Notes under the pieces: generated by a model
What the model was told of the DNA's origin: nothing
Databases searched by the model: none
The model's input: the letters and a program-made list of their open reading frames with translations, nothing else
Part shown: positions 43,764 to 51,963 of the stretch, piece after piece
Numbering within the stretch: the stretch's first letter is position 1
Layout of the letters: each line of letters opens with the position of its first letter
Source of the DNA: Mesorhizobium sp. 113-3-3
GTDB lineage: Bacteria > Pseudomonadota > Alphaproteobacteria > Rhizobiales > Rhizobiaceae
Assembly: GCF_016756495.1 (NCBI RefSeq)
Contig: NZ_AP023243.1
Location: forward strand, 6,700,501-6,764,500
Length of the DNA stretch: 64,000 nt
Reading direction: 5' to 3'
Program-made: the position numbers and the translations under genes

Positions 43764-43803
43764 TCTCCTGTTCTCAAAGGTCTGTAAGGACCAACCTGAC
43801 GCA

Positions 43804-43858
43804 TTGCCTCAAGGAAAATGTTACCGCGCGGGTTCGTTGCCTCACCTAAAATGTTACC
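43804..43858. repeat. Left end tandem repeats of the ISNCY-like element
   Basis: Two 22-bp copies with start-to-start spacing of 33 bp; they differ only in the central three bases (AGG versus CCT). Confidence 0.8.
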
Positions 43859-43905
43859 CGTGAAGGCGCATGTCGCCATGGTGCCTTCACTACCAGGGAG
43901 GCAAC

Positions 43906-45804
43906 ATGAAGACGAAGATGACACATGCCATGCGTATGGAACTGGCCAATGCGGTCAGGGATCGCTATGCGGCCGCAACGACCAAGGACAAGCGCCGGAT
44001 ATTGGAGGAGTTCATTGCGGCGACGGGGTATCACGAAAAGTCCGCAATCCGTGTCCTGAACAGCCACCCGGAGGCGAAGCACCGTCAGACCCGCCAACGC
44101 CCGTCGCTCTATGATGAGGCCGCTCGGGGCACGTTGATTGTGCTGTGGGAAGCTTCCGATCGAGTCTGCGGCAAGCGCCTCAAGGCACTGCTGCCCATTC
44201 TATTGCCGGCGCTGGAACGCAATGGACATTTGAAGCTCGAGGAGGAGATACGCCACAAGATCCTGTCGATGAGCGCCGCCACGATCGACCGCTTGCTCCA
44301 GATGCCAAGGCGCACCATGCGTACGAAAAAACCGCCAAGGGTTATGCCAGAGCCCCGGCGGCGCATCAAAATGCGCACCTTTGCTGACTGGAACGAGCCG
44401 CTTCCCGGCAGCATGGAAATGGACCTGGTCGCTCATTGCGGAGAGGCCAACCGCGGTAGCTACGTTCACAGCCTGGTTCTGACCGACATCGCGAGCGGAT
44501 GGACGGAGGCCGCGCCCATCGTGGTCCGAGAAGGTACCCTCGTGGTCGAGACACTCGACCGGATCCGCACGGGCTTGCCCTTTGCCCTGAGAGCGCTGGA
44601 TGTGGATAATGGCAGCGAGTTCGTCAACAACAGGCTGATCGAATATTGCCTCGGTCACGGCATCGAACTCACTCGCTCGCGGCCTTACCGTAAGAATGAC
44701 CAAGCGTGGATAGAGCAGAAAAATGGTGCCGTGGTACGGAAGCTCATGGGGTATCGGCGCTTCGAGGGCTTGGCGGCGGCCAGAGCGATCACGCGCCTCT
44801 ACGCGGCATCCCGGCTGTTCGTGAACTTCTTCCAGCCCTCGTTCAAGCTGGCTGCCAAACAGCGTGACGGTGCGAAGGTGGCTAAGCGCTATCATCCACC
44901 GCAGTCTCCCTGCGAGCGTCTCCTGCAGGCGGAGGCTATCCCGATGGCCGCCAAGAACAAGCTGCGCGAGATCGCCGGCGACCTCGATCCGCTGAAGCTG
45001 CTGGAGGAGATGCGAGCTGTCCAGGCTTATTTGGCGGCGCTGGCTGACGGCGAAACACCGCCACCGGCGACATCGGAACCGCCCAACCTGGCCGCGTTCG
45101 TAGCCAGCCTATCGAGCGCCTGGCATGCGGGCGAAATCCGGCCGACCTTCTCCATCGAAGCCAAACCGCGTTACCTGCGAAGTCTACAAAAGCTCTCGAC
45201 ACAAACCCTTATTGCGAGTCCCTCGCCGACGCTCAAACCGGTGATCCCACCCACTCCTCCCGCGACGATGCAGGAGAAGCCGAAGCCGGTCTACGCCGAG
45301 CCTGGCCAAGCCCGCGTCCAGGCGCTCCGCATGGTGTGGCCGATCGTTTGTCGCCGATTGGAGGAATTCCCCAACATCAACGCCACGCAGCTCTTCGAGG
45401 AGCTGTGCGTCCAGTTTCCAGGTCGATTTACCCGCAAGCAGTACAAAACACTCGTTCGACGGGTCAATCTCTGGCGCCAAGCGGCTCGCGCCCGCGGTGT
45501 TGTCGTTGGGCCAAAGACTTATCGTCGGCTCAACGACAAACCGCGCGGCCGACGTCCCGACATCTTTAAGGACCATTGGGAAGAGATGGCACGATGCCTT
45601 GAAGAGCGTCCGGATCAGACCGCACTTGAACTTCTCGTCGAGTTCCAGGTCCGTTATCCCGGACGATACAGCTTGCACCAGCTTCACACGTTGCAGAAGC
45701 GAGTAAGGGCGTGGCGACAACAAGCCGTGCAGCGGCTCATCGGCGAGGTCAGCAGCCTAGCGCCGTATGTCGCTTCAGATTCCGCACGTCTGGCGAGCGG
45801 GTAA
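43906..45804 (+). CDS. DDE integrase-type transposase of the ISNCY-like element
   Basis: A 632-residue transposase. N-terminal DNA-binding region (about 1-130: YAAATTKDKRRILEEFIAAT, CGKRLKALLPILLPALE), then an rve integrase core with the triad PGSMEMDLVAHCGE, LRALDVDNGSEFVNN and KNDQAWIEQKNGAVVRKLMG. The C-terminal 200 residues hold two similar blocks (VWPIVCRRLEEFPNINATQL and HWEEMARCLEERPDQTALEL), likely helical repeats that bind DNA. ATG at 43906 is preceded by AGGGAGG; the open frame extends 12 codons further. Family name is from memory of similar 'ISNCY' proteins and is uncertain. Confidence 0.85.
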   Translation: MKTKMTHAMRMELANAVRDRYAAATTKDKRRILEEFIAATGYHEKSAIRVLNSHPEAKHRQTRQRPSLYDEAARGTLIVLWEASDRVCGKRLKALLPILLPALERNGHLKLEEEIRHKILSMSAATIDRLLQMPRRTMRTKKPPRVMPEPRRRIKMRTFADWNEPLPGSMEMDLVAHCGEANRGSYVHSLVLTDIASGWTEAAPIVVREGTLVVETLDRIRTGLPFALRALDVDNGSEFVNNRLIEYCLGHGIELTRSRPYRKNDQAWIEQKNGAVVRKLMGYRRFEGLAAARAITRLYAASRLFVNFFQPSFKLAAKQRDGAKVAKRYHPPQSPCERLLQAEAIPMAAKNKLREIAGDLDPLKLLEEMRAVQAYLAALADGETPPPATSEPPNLAAFVASLSSAWHAGEIRPTFSIEAKPRYLRSLQKLSTQTLIASPSPTLKPVIPPTPPATMQEKPKPVYAEPGQARVQALRMVWPIVCRRLEEFPNINATQLFEELCVQFPGRFTRKQYKTLVRRVNLWRQAARARGVVVGPKTYRRLNDKPRGRRPDIFKDHWEEMARCLEERPDQTALELLVEFQVRYPGRYSLHQLHTLQKRVRAWRQQAVQRLIGEVSSLAPYVASDSARLASG

Positions 45805-45846
45805 CATTCTTGGTGAGGCAGCCGGTAACAAAATTAGATGAGGCAA
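45800..45846. repeat. Right end tandem repeats of the ISNCY-like element
   Basis: Two inverted copies of the left-end unit, start-to-start 24 bp; the spacing differs from the left end. Confidence 0.75.
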
Positions 45847-45896
45847 CACGACACCAACCTGCTCTCCCTTGAGTTAGAGCCTGACTCGAAACTCGG

Positions 45897-46730
45897 TTAG
45901 GCACGACGCGGAGCTGCCCTGCGGCGAAGCATGAGGCGGATCGACGCGATGAAGATCCACGCCTCGGCGCTGGCGATGGTCGCCTCGAAGTCCTTGGCGA
46001 GCCGGCGACAACGTCCCAGCCAGGCGAAAGTTCGCTCGACGACCCATCGTCGCGGCAGCACCTCAAAGCCTTTGGCCGTGTCGGAGCGCTTGATGATTTC
46101 GATGGTCCACGTGCCCAGATCGGCCAGAGCCTGCGTCAGTTTTTCTCCGGCATAACCGCCGTCGGCGAATAGATGGCGCAACCACGGGTAAAGCTGTCGA
46201 ATGGAGGCGATGACGCAGACTGCCCCATCCCTGTCCTGGATATCGGCCGTATGCACCGTCAGCCCGACCAGGTGCCCCTCGGTGTCGGTGATGATATGGC
46301 GCTTGCGGCCTTTGATCTTCTTGCCGGCGTCGTAGCCACGCAGACCGGCAACGTCCGTGGCCTTTGCCGATTGGCTGTCGATGACGCCGGCGCTCGGGCT
46401 CGCCTCGCGACCGAGGGCGAGGCGTGCCGCGGCCACCAGGTGGAAGTTGATGGTCCTCCACAGCCCATTGTCTCGCCAGGCATAGAAATAGCGTTGAACC
46501 GTCGAAACCGGCGGGAAGCGGTCCGGCAATGCCCGCCACTGGCAGCCCGTCCAGGCGATATAGAGGAGCGCGTCCACGACTGCCCGCAGCTCGGTCGTCC
46601 GCGGTCGTCCTGTCGCCTTCGCTCCAGGCATGAACGGCTCGATCAACGCCCATTCCCTGTCCGTCAACGCGTTTGCATCCCGCTGCCCCGCGCGGCAATA
46701 TTGCCGGCGGGTGGCCTCCGTCCAACCCAT
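45897..46730 (-). CDS. IS5-family transposase
   Basis: About 277 residues of IS5-type DDE transposase in one reading frame: N-terminal DUF4096-like domain (LTDREWALIEPFMPGAKATG, AWTGCQWRALPDRFPP), then GVIDSQSAKATDV (first Asp), YPWLRHLFADGGYAGEK (second Asp) and RRWVVERTFAWLGRCRRL (Glu). ATG at 46730 fits usual IS5 starts; the frame runs open to 46829 inside istA. The element has entered the istA gene, whose coding stops at about 46742. It could still be active; the exact terminal repeats were not resolved. Confidence 0.88.
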   Translation of the reverse strand: MGWTEATRRQYCRAGQRDANALTDREWALIEPFMPGAKATGRPRTTELRAVVDALLYIAWTGCQWRALPDRFPPVSTVQRYFYAWRDNGLWRTINFHLVAAARLALGREASPSAGVIDSQSAKATDVAGLRGYDAGKKIKGRKRHIITDTEGHLVGLTVHTADIQDRDGAVCVIASIRQLYPWLRHLFADGGYAGEKLTQALADLGTWTIEIIKRSDTAKGFEVLPRRWVVERTFAWLGRCRRLAKDFEATIASAEAWIFIASIRLMLRRRAAPRRA

Positions 46731-46741
46731 GTCGTGATCCT

Positions 46742-47650
46742 GCTGATGCGATCGAGTGCCTGGCGAATGGCGGCATTGGCCTCGGCCAGCGAGAAGAAGG
46801 TCTGGTTGCGCAGCCGCCCCAGAATGCATGACTGGGCGAAACGCACGCCGTTCTCGACTTTCGATTTGTCCTTCGGCCGTCGCGGCCGTGCCGGAAGAAC
46901 GCCGACGCCATAATGGGATGCCATCATGCCGTAGCTGCGATTGATCTCGGGATCGTAGAAGCTGGCGCGGCTGACACCCGACTTCAGATTGTCGGGGACG
47001 ATCAGTCGGGGAACGCCATCAAAAAAACGAAACATCCTGACGTGCGAACCAATCCAATCAGGTAGTGTCTGGGTCCAGGTTGCTTCGGCATAGGTGAAGC
47101 TGGACGCTCCCAAGACCGCCACAAAGATCTCCGCCTCACGGAGCTCGCCGGTGTCTCGATCAACGATCGGGATCTTCTTGCCGGAATAGTCGACGAAGAC
47201 CTTGTCGCCGGCGGCGTGTTCCTGGCGCATCGTCGGCGAAAGCCGCTGTTCGAAGCTGCGAAAGAGCTCGCAGAACCGGCTGTAGCCATATCCGTCGGGA
47301 TGACTTCCTCGATACTCTTCCCACAAGATGAGGAGCGTGACGCCCGGCTTCTTGAGCTCGACGGCAAGATCGGCCCAGTTCGGCTCTGCGCGCCGCCGCG
47401 TGCCCTGTTTGACGCCATTGCGAGCGAAGAGTTTGTTCTCAAGCGCGTCATCGGTCAGCTCGCCTGGCAGGGGCCAGCTCAACCCGATTGCCGCTGCGCG
47501 CCGCAGATTATCCTGCACCGTACTGCGTGCTATTCCCAGCACGACCGCAATCTCGCGGGAGCTGGTCCCGCTTCCGGCAAGCCGAAGCATTTGTCTCAAC
47601 TGTCTCATGGTCAGCCTTCTCTTTGCCGGCATCAAAATGTCCTCGTTCAT
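46742..47650 (-). pseudogene. istA: IstA transposase, N-terminal part, cut by IS5 (IS21 copy 2)
   Basis: About 300 residues of IstA: HTH (SREIAVVLGIARSTVQDNLR), integrase core with GDKVFVDYSGKKI (Asp), PRLIVPDNLKSGVSR (Asp) and PKDKSKVENGVRFAQ (Glu), ending at SLAEANAAIRQALDRI where the IS5 element begins. The rest of istA and istB are not found beyond the IS5 element, so the right part of this IS21 was lost. Not functional. Confidence 0.88.
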
Positions 47651-47707
47651 CGCGAGGTAATTGATGCCAAAGTTGCTGACCCAGGAGGTAATCTTCAGTG
47701 CCGAAAA

Positions 47708-47803
47708 CCGGCCGGTCTTTGGTTGGAATGGTGGCCGGCTTCATACCGGAATGGTGGCCGGTGTTTGATCGGAATGGCGGCCGGCTTCACGTCGGAATCC
47801 GCA
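47708..47803 (-). repeat. IS21 copy 2 terminal and subterminal repeats
   Basis: Repeats of the unit seen at 1107-1200, ending GGAATCCGCA at 47803, which marks the element's outer end. Directly followed by a truncated IS110 transposase. Confidence 0.75.
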
Positions 47804-48543
47804 CGCTGGCGCAGATCATGCGCACTGGCTGGTATCGGCAGGTGCATGTCAAGAGCAGGCAGTGCCGGCTGTGGCGTTCGCTGCTGGTTGCCCGCCGCAC
47901 GGTGCTGAACGAGATGCGTTCGATCGAGAACGTAGTGCGGGCGATCCTGCGCGAGGCCGGCGTCAAGCTGGGCCTGCCGTCGCGCAGCGCGTTTGCCGGC
48001 CGCGTGCGTGAATTGACGGGCGCTGACGCCGAGGTGATGGCGATGGTCGAGCCGCTGCTAGCAATCCTCGGTGTCATGTTGAGAGAGTTCGCCCGCCTGA
48101 CGAAGCAGGTTCTCGACATCGTCCGCAATGAAGAAGTCTGCCGGCGGCTGAAGAGCGCGCCGGGCGTCGGGCCGATCACCGCGCTCGCCTTCCGCGCCAC
48201 GATCGACCGGCCTGAGCGGTTCGGCTCGTCGCAGGCGGTGGGGGCGCATCTGGGACTGACGCCGGCACGCTACCAGTCCGGCGAAACCGACATCCAGGGA
48301 AAGGTCAGCCGATGCGGCGACGAACTTGCACGCACCGCGCTTTATGAGGCGGCCCACACACTGCTGGTGCGATCGAAGAAGTGGTCGAGCCTCAGAGCAT
48401 GGGGCATGAACATCGCCAGGCGGCGCGGCATGGCACGAGCCCGGGTCGCGGTCGCCCGCAAACTGGCCGTCATTCTGCATCGCATGTGGGCCGACGCGAC
48501 CGAGTTCCGCTTTGGAAAGGAGCCTGTTCACCTGGCCGCGTGA
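47804..48543 (+). pseudogene. IS110-family transposase, 5' truncated by IS21
   Basis: The C-terminal two thirds of an IS110 transposase unlike the one at 39.4 kb: coiled-coil part RTVLNEMRSIENVVRAILRE, then Transposase_20 (LKSAPGVGPITALAFRATID, VGAHLGLTPARYQSGETD, KVSRCGDELARTALYEAAHT). The first ~100 residues with the RuvC-like catalytic centre are missing, cut exactly where IS21 ends. Dead unless complemented. Confidence 0.85.
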
Positions 48544-48974
48544 ACTGAGACAGATCGAGGAGCAAGCAACACGAACAAAGCCTTCGCCCGAAAGGGCGAT
48601 GCCCGGATCGTTCCCTGGGGACGATGGGCGAGGCGATCTCGTTGAGAGTCCCGAACCTGCCGGCCCAAGCGCGGCAAGGTCGTGAAACGGATTGAGACGC
48701 CTTCGCTCTCCTGACCCCATCATGCGGCGGCCCAAGCGCTGACCGCGAAGAGAAGCGAGTGACCCACGGAACGGTCCAGAAAAAAGTGCAGGAGCATCTT
48801 GACCAAAACGACCCCAATCAGAGAGGCTCTTAGATGACTCATGGAACCAGCGCTGCAACCAATAACGAAAACGCTGCATTCGTCCTTTCCGGCTTAAAGG
48901 CGCTTTGAAGAAATGATCCCGCTGGTGTGCCGTCATTGCCTCGTACGGGAGTTTGCTGGCATAACGCCGAATAC
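48544..48974. other. IS110 3' flank and gene-free stretch
   Basis: 430 bases after the truncated IS110 gene and before the oxygenase stop. The first ~300 probably belong to the IS110 element's 3' non-coding end. No gene recognised. Confidence 0.45.
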
Positions 48975-49907
48975 CTACTGCAACTCCCGCGCGCGTCCGG
49001 CACCATTGCCCTTTTCCCATATGGACTCGTAGTTGCGCAGCATCATTTCTGCGACACTGAACGTGTTCTTGCCTTGGTGCGAAGTCAGGCGAACGTCAGT
49101 ATCGGGGTAGATAAAGAAGGGAAGAGAAATGCGTTCGGCCGGACCACGGTGTACGACCTGATGCGGCGTACTCTTGAACCGGTCATCGCTCAAAGCCTGA
49201 AGCATGTCGCCCAGATTGACCACAAGACTGTCAGGGAGGCTCGGCGCCGGTATCCAACGCCCGCCGAACCATACCTGCAAAGAGCGCGTTGGGAGTTCCT
49301 CCTGCAGCAGCAACGTGAAGAAGCCGTTGTCTGTATGCTTGGCGGCCGCGCCGCCAGTAGACGGATACCGGATCACGCGTTGCAGCACCGTCGGCGGGCT
49401 GAAATGGCGTCGAAACCAGTCCTTTTCCATACCGAGTAGGTCGGCCAGCGCCATCCCGAGCTGCGGCACAACCCCGTCGAGCACGGTAGCCTGCAAAGTA
49501 AGTAGGCTTCGAGCGAAACCAGGAGCCAACTCGTCATCCGGAAGGCGGGTGCGCCCGGCAAACGGACGCCGGTCGCCTTCACTGTCGATTCCGAGGTCGA
49601 ACATTTCCTTTGGATCTGGGCCGAACTCAGGATGTAACATTTCGCCGTGTAACGGACTATACCCTCGGGCGGTAGCGGGGTACACATCTTGAAAGGCGTG
49701 ACCGTAACGTTCCTTGGTAGCCTGTGGTAATGCGAAGAACCGGCGGGAGGCGTCGATGGCCTGCGCAATCTGTTCTTTCGGAATCCCGTGCTCGATAAGG
49801 TAGAAGAACCCGTACTCCTCGCAGGCCAAAAGTAACCGGCGTTGCTCCTCGTGTCGCGTTTCATCAGAGGCCAGCTTCGCCAGTGATATTTGCGGTAGCG
49901 TGGTCAT
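48975..49907 (-). CDS. Isopenicillin N synthase-like 2-oxoglutarate/Fe(II) oxygenase
   Basis: A 310-residue non-haem iron oxygenase of the IPNS/2OG-Fe(II) family. N-terminal DIOX_N domain (about 5-110; LLLACEEYGFFYLIEHGIPK), then the double-stranded beta-helix with iron ligands H191 and D193 (AAAKHTDNGFFTLL) and H249 (KSTPHQVVHR), and the 2OG-binding R259-x-S261 (AERISLPFFIYPD). ATG at 49907 with GGAGAAGAG upstream. Single gene flanked by IS110 and IS3 elements. Relatives include plant-type hormone oxidases, ethylene-forming enzyme and beta-lactam synthases; the substrate is unknown. Confidence 0.9.
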   Translation of the reverse strand: MTTLPQISLAKLASDETRHEEQRRLLLACEEYGFFYLIEHGIPKEQIAQAIDASRRFFALPQATKERYGHAFQDVYPATARGYSPLHGEMLHPEFGPDPKEMFDLGIDSEGDRRPFAGRTRLPDDELAPGFARSLLTLQATVLDGVVPQLGMALADLLGMEKDWFRRHFSPPTVLQRVIRYPSTGGAAAKHTDNGFFTLLLQEELPTRSLQVWFGGRWIPAPSLPDSLVVNLGDMLQALSDDRFKSTPHQVVHRGPAERISLPFFIYPDTDVRLTSHQGKNTFSVAEMMLRNYESIWEKGNGAGRARELQ

Positions 49908-50443
49908 AATCTCTTCTCCCGTTCTTGCTTTGCCTTGATAGGGCTGCTGGAAAATTTGGTAATGTGCATTGTCTTCCCGACCTATCTGTTGTGGTCTTGA
50001 CCGCTTGCTGGCGAGGGCACCGCCTTGAGCATGACCGAACCAGCTCGAGCACCCAATCTGGCCGGGCATGCCTAGGCGTGACCGCGGCAGGCCGTGATGT
50101 AATAATTGTCCATGGATCCCGCAGCGGCGGCTTTCACCAGTTTGCAAACCTCACATTCGGACTTTTTCGCAACTGGCCCATTGGTGAGAATGCCTGAATC
50201 ACTTTCAAATTCCTCACCAACACGTATAATATCCTCTAGCCCAGTGGACAATATATGATGTATTAATTATATGCGAACTATTGTTATGTAGCATACGACG
50301 CTGTTTAATGTTGTTCGCCGAAATCTTTTGACGCATCTGCCTTAAGGCGACCCGGAGCTCGGTCAAAATGTCACCTGAGAGTGCGACCTGAACGTCACAG
50401 CAGTATGGCTGCGATTTTTCCTTTTTTGGTTGGGCAGGGGAAT
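49908..50443. other. Intergenic stretch, AT-rich toward the IS3 element
   Basis: 530 bases upstream of the oxygenase gene. No gene recognised. The part around 50210-50320 is clearly richer in A/T than its surroundings (TATGATGTATTAATTATATG) and may hold the promoter of an unrelated or lost gene. Confidence 0.4.
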
Positions 50444-50505
50444 TGACCTGAGACCCTGAACTTCCTCCAGATTTGGGTAGAGTGCGTCGATCACGGAGAC
50501 GGACG

Positions 50506-50772
50506 ATGCGACCATCACGGTTTACGGAAGAGCAGATCATCGGGATGCTGAAGGAGCAGGAGGCCGGCGCGAAGACGGCTGATGTCTGCCGCAAGCATGG
50601 CATCTCGGCAGCGACCTTCTACAAGTTCAAGGCCAAGTTCGGCGGGATGGAGGTGTCCGACGCCCGTCGCCTGAAGGCTCTGGAAGATGAGAACGCCCGG
50701 CTGAAGAAGCTCTTGGCCGAGCAGATGCTCGACAACGCGATCCTGAAGGATGTTGCCGCAAAAAAATGGTGA
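50506..50772 (+). CDS. IS3-family OrfA (HTH protein)
   Basis: An 88-residue OrfA with an HTH_Tnp_1 domain ([40 protein letters not shown]) and a leucine-zipper tail ([20 protein letters not shown]). ATG at 50506. Its end overlaps the start of orfB by 7 bases in a different frame, next to an A-rich run AAAAAAATGG where a -1 frameshift would give the OrfAB fusion used for transposition. Confidence 0.93.
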   Translation: MRPSRFTEEQIIGMLKEQEAGAKTADVCRKHGISAATFYKFKAKFGGMEVSDARRLKALEDENARLKKLLAEQMLDNAILKDVAAKKW

Positions 50773-51605
50773 CGCCCGATGCGAAGCGGAAGGCGGTGGC
50801 TCATGCCTGCGAGGCGTATGGGGTGAGCCAGCGTCGGGCGTGCCAAGCCCTGAGGATCGATCGTGCGACGGTGCGCTACACCAGCATCCGTCCGGACGAC
50901 GCTCCGTTGCGCGAGGCGATGAAGGCCGTGGCGGCAGAGCGCCGGCGGTTCGGTTACCGCAGGATCCACGTCATGCTGGACCGGCAGGGGATCGTGATGA
51001 ACCAGAAGAAGCTGCGGCGCCTCTACCGGGAGGAGAAACTGCAGGTGCGCCGGCGCGGCGGCCGCAAGCGAGCGCTGGGCACACGCAGACCGATGCTCGT
51101 TCCGGATCGCGCCAACGCCCGCTGGAGCCTGGACTTCGTCTCCGACACCTTCACCGACGGCCGTCGCTTCCGGGTGCTCGCTGTGGTCGACGACTATACG
51201 CGGGAGTGTCTGGCGCTGATCGCCGACACCTCGCTGTCGGGCCTGCGCGTCGTGCGCGAGCTCGACACCATCATCCACTGGCGCGGGCGGCCCGCCATGA
51301 TCGTTTCGGACAACGGCACGGAGCTGACCTCCATGGCGGTCCTGCGCTGGTGCCAGCAGACCGGCGTCGAATGGCACTATATCGCGCCGGGCAAGCCCAC
51401 GCAGAATGCCTTCGTCGAGAGCTTCAACGGGCGCCTCAGGGACGAGTGCCTCAACGACACGCTGTTCTCGACGCTGTCCAACGCCCGCAACGCCATGACC
51501 TCATGGAAGGAGGATTACAACCACCACAGACCACACTCGGCCCTCGGCAACATGCCGCCGGCTGAGTTCGCAATGAAATCCACGCTGGGAAAACAGGCCG
51601 CATGA
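50766..51605 (+). CDS. IS3-family OrfB (DDE transposase)
   Basis: A 279-residue DDE transposase, IS407 type: HTH_21 region ([20 protein letters not shown]), then rve core with [13 protein letters not shown] (Asp), [14 protein letters not shown] (Asp) and [14 protein letters not shown] (Glu), ending with the [16 protein letters not shown] tail. All catalytic residues are intact. The start ATG at 50766 lies within the A-rich slippage zone of orfA. Confidence 0.95.
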   Translation: MVTPDAKRKAVAHACEAYGVSQRRACQALRIDRATVRYTSIRPDDAPLREAMKAVAAERRRFGYRRIHVMLDRQGIVMNQKKLRRLYREEKLQVRRRGGRKRALGTRRPMLVPDRANARWSLDFVSDTFTDGRRFRVLAVVDDYTRECLALIADTSLSGLRVVRELDTIIHWRGRPAMIVSDNGTELTSMAVLRWCQQTGVEWHYIAPGKPTQNAFVESFNGRLRDECLNDTLFSTLSNARNAMTSWKEDYNHHRPHSALGNMPPAEFAMKSTLGKQAA

Positions 51606-51667
51606 GGCCTGAAACGAAACCAGGACTCTCCCTCAAGCCGGAGGAGATTAGGGTCTCAGGTCAGAAT

Positions 51668-51963
51668 CGAGGCGCGGAAGCAATAGCGGCTCTCGGGCTA
51701 GGACAGTCGTGTAAGCTATCGATGTCCATCCGCCTGCCCGTGGAGTCCCCAGCGTGATAAGAAACTACGGTCATGCCCTTCAGCCGCAGCGCGTCAGTGA
51801 GGGTGGTGGCTTCCCGCGGATATACCCTCCTCCAATGCTTTCATACCCACAATCAAAGATCGTCGCTCAATGACCTTCAAATCTTCAGCTCATCAAAGTG
51901 GATGATGGACTACAGTCCCAAACCGTCGTCCCATCACAATGCATCCGTCGATCGCAAGCGGCT
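51668..51963. other. Intergenic stretch, nothing recognised
   Basis: About 300 bases between the IS3 element and the GMC gene stop. No gene or clear site. Confidence 0.45.

Larger units (their letters stand above)
43804..45846 (+). mobile_element. ISNCY-like element with doubled end repeats
   Basis: A single transposase gene framed by four copies of a 21-23-bp unit. Left end, direct: 43804-43825 and 43837-43858 (TTGCCTCA-n3-AAAATGTTACC). Right end, inverted: 45800-45820 (GGTAACATTCTTGGTGAGGC...) and 45824-45846 (GGTAACAAAATTAGATGAGG...). No target duplication could be identified. The element looks complete. Confidence 0.75.
50444..51663 (+). mobile_element. IS3-family element (IS407 group), complete
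   Basis: 1220 bp. Terminal inverted repeats: left TGACCTGAGACCCTGAACTT... at 50444-50470, right, read inward, TGACCTGAGACCCTAATCTC... from 51663. Flanked by a 4-bp direct repeat GAAT (50440-50443 and 51664-51667), the target-site length typical of the IS407 group. Contains orfA and orfB. Confidence 0.92.

Noticed and set aside
47708..47803. Short spaced repeats resembling a small CRISPR array
   Set aside because: The repeats belong to the IS21 end (same units at 1107-1200), are imperfect, and no cas genes are near.
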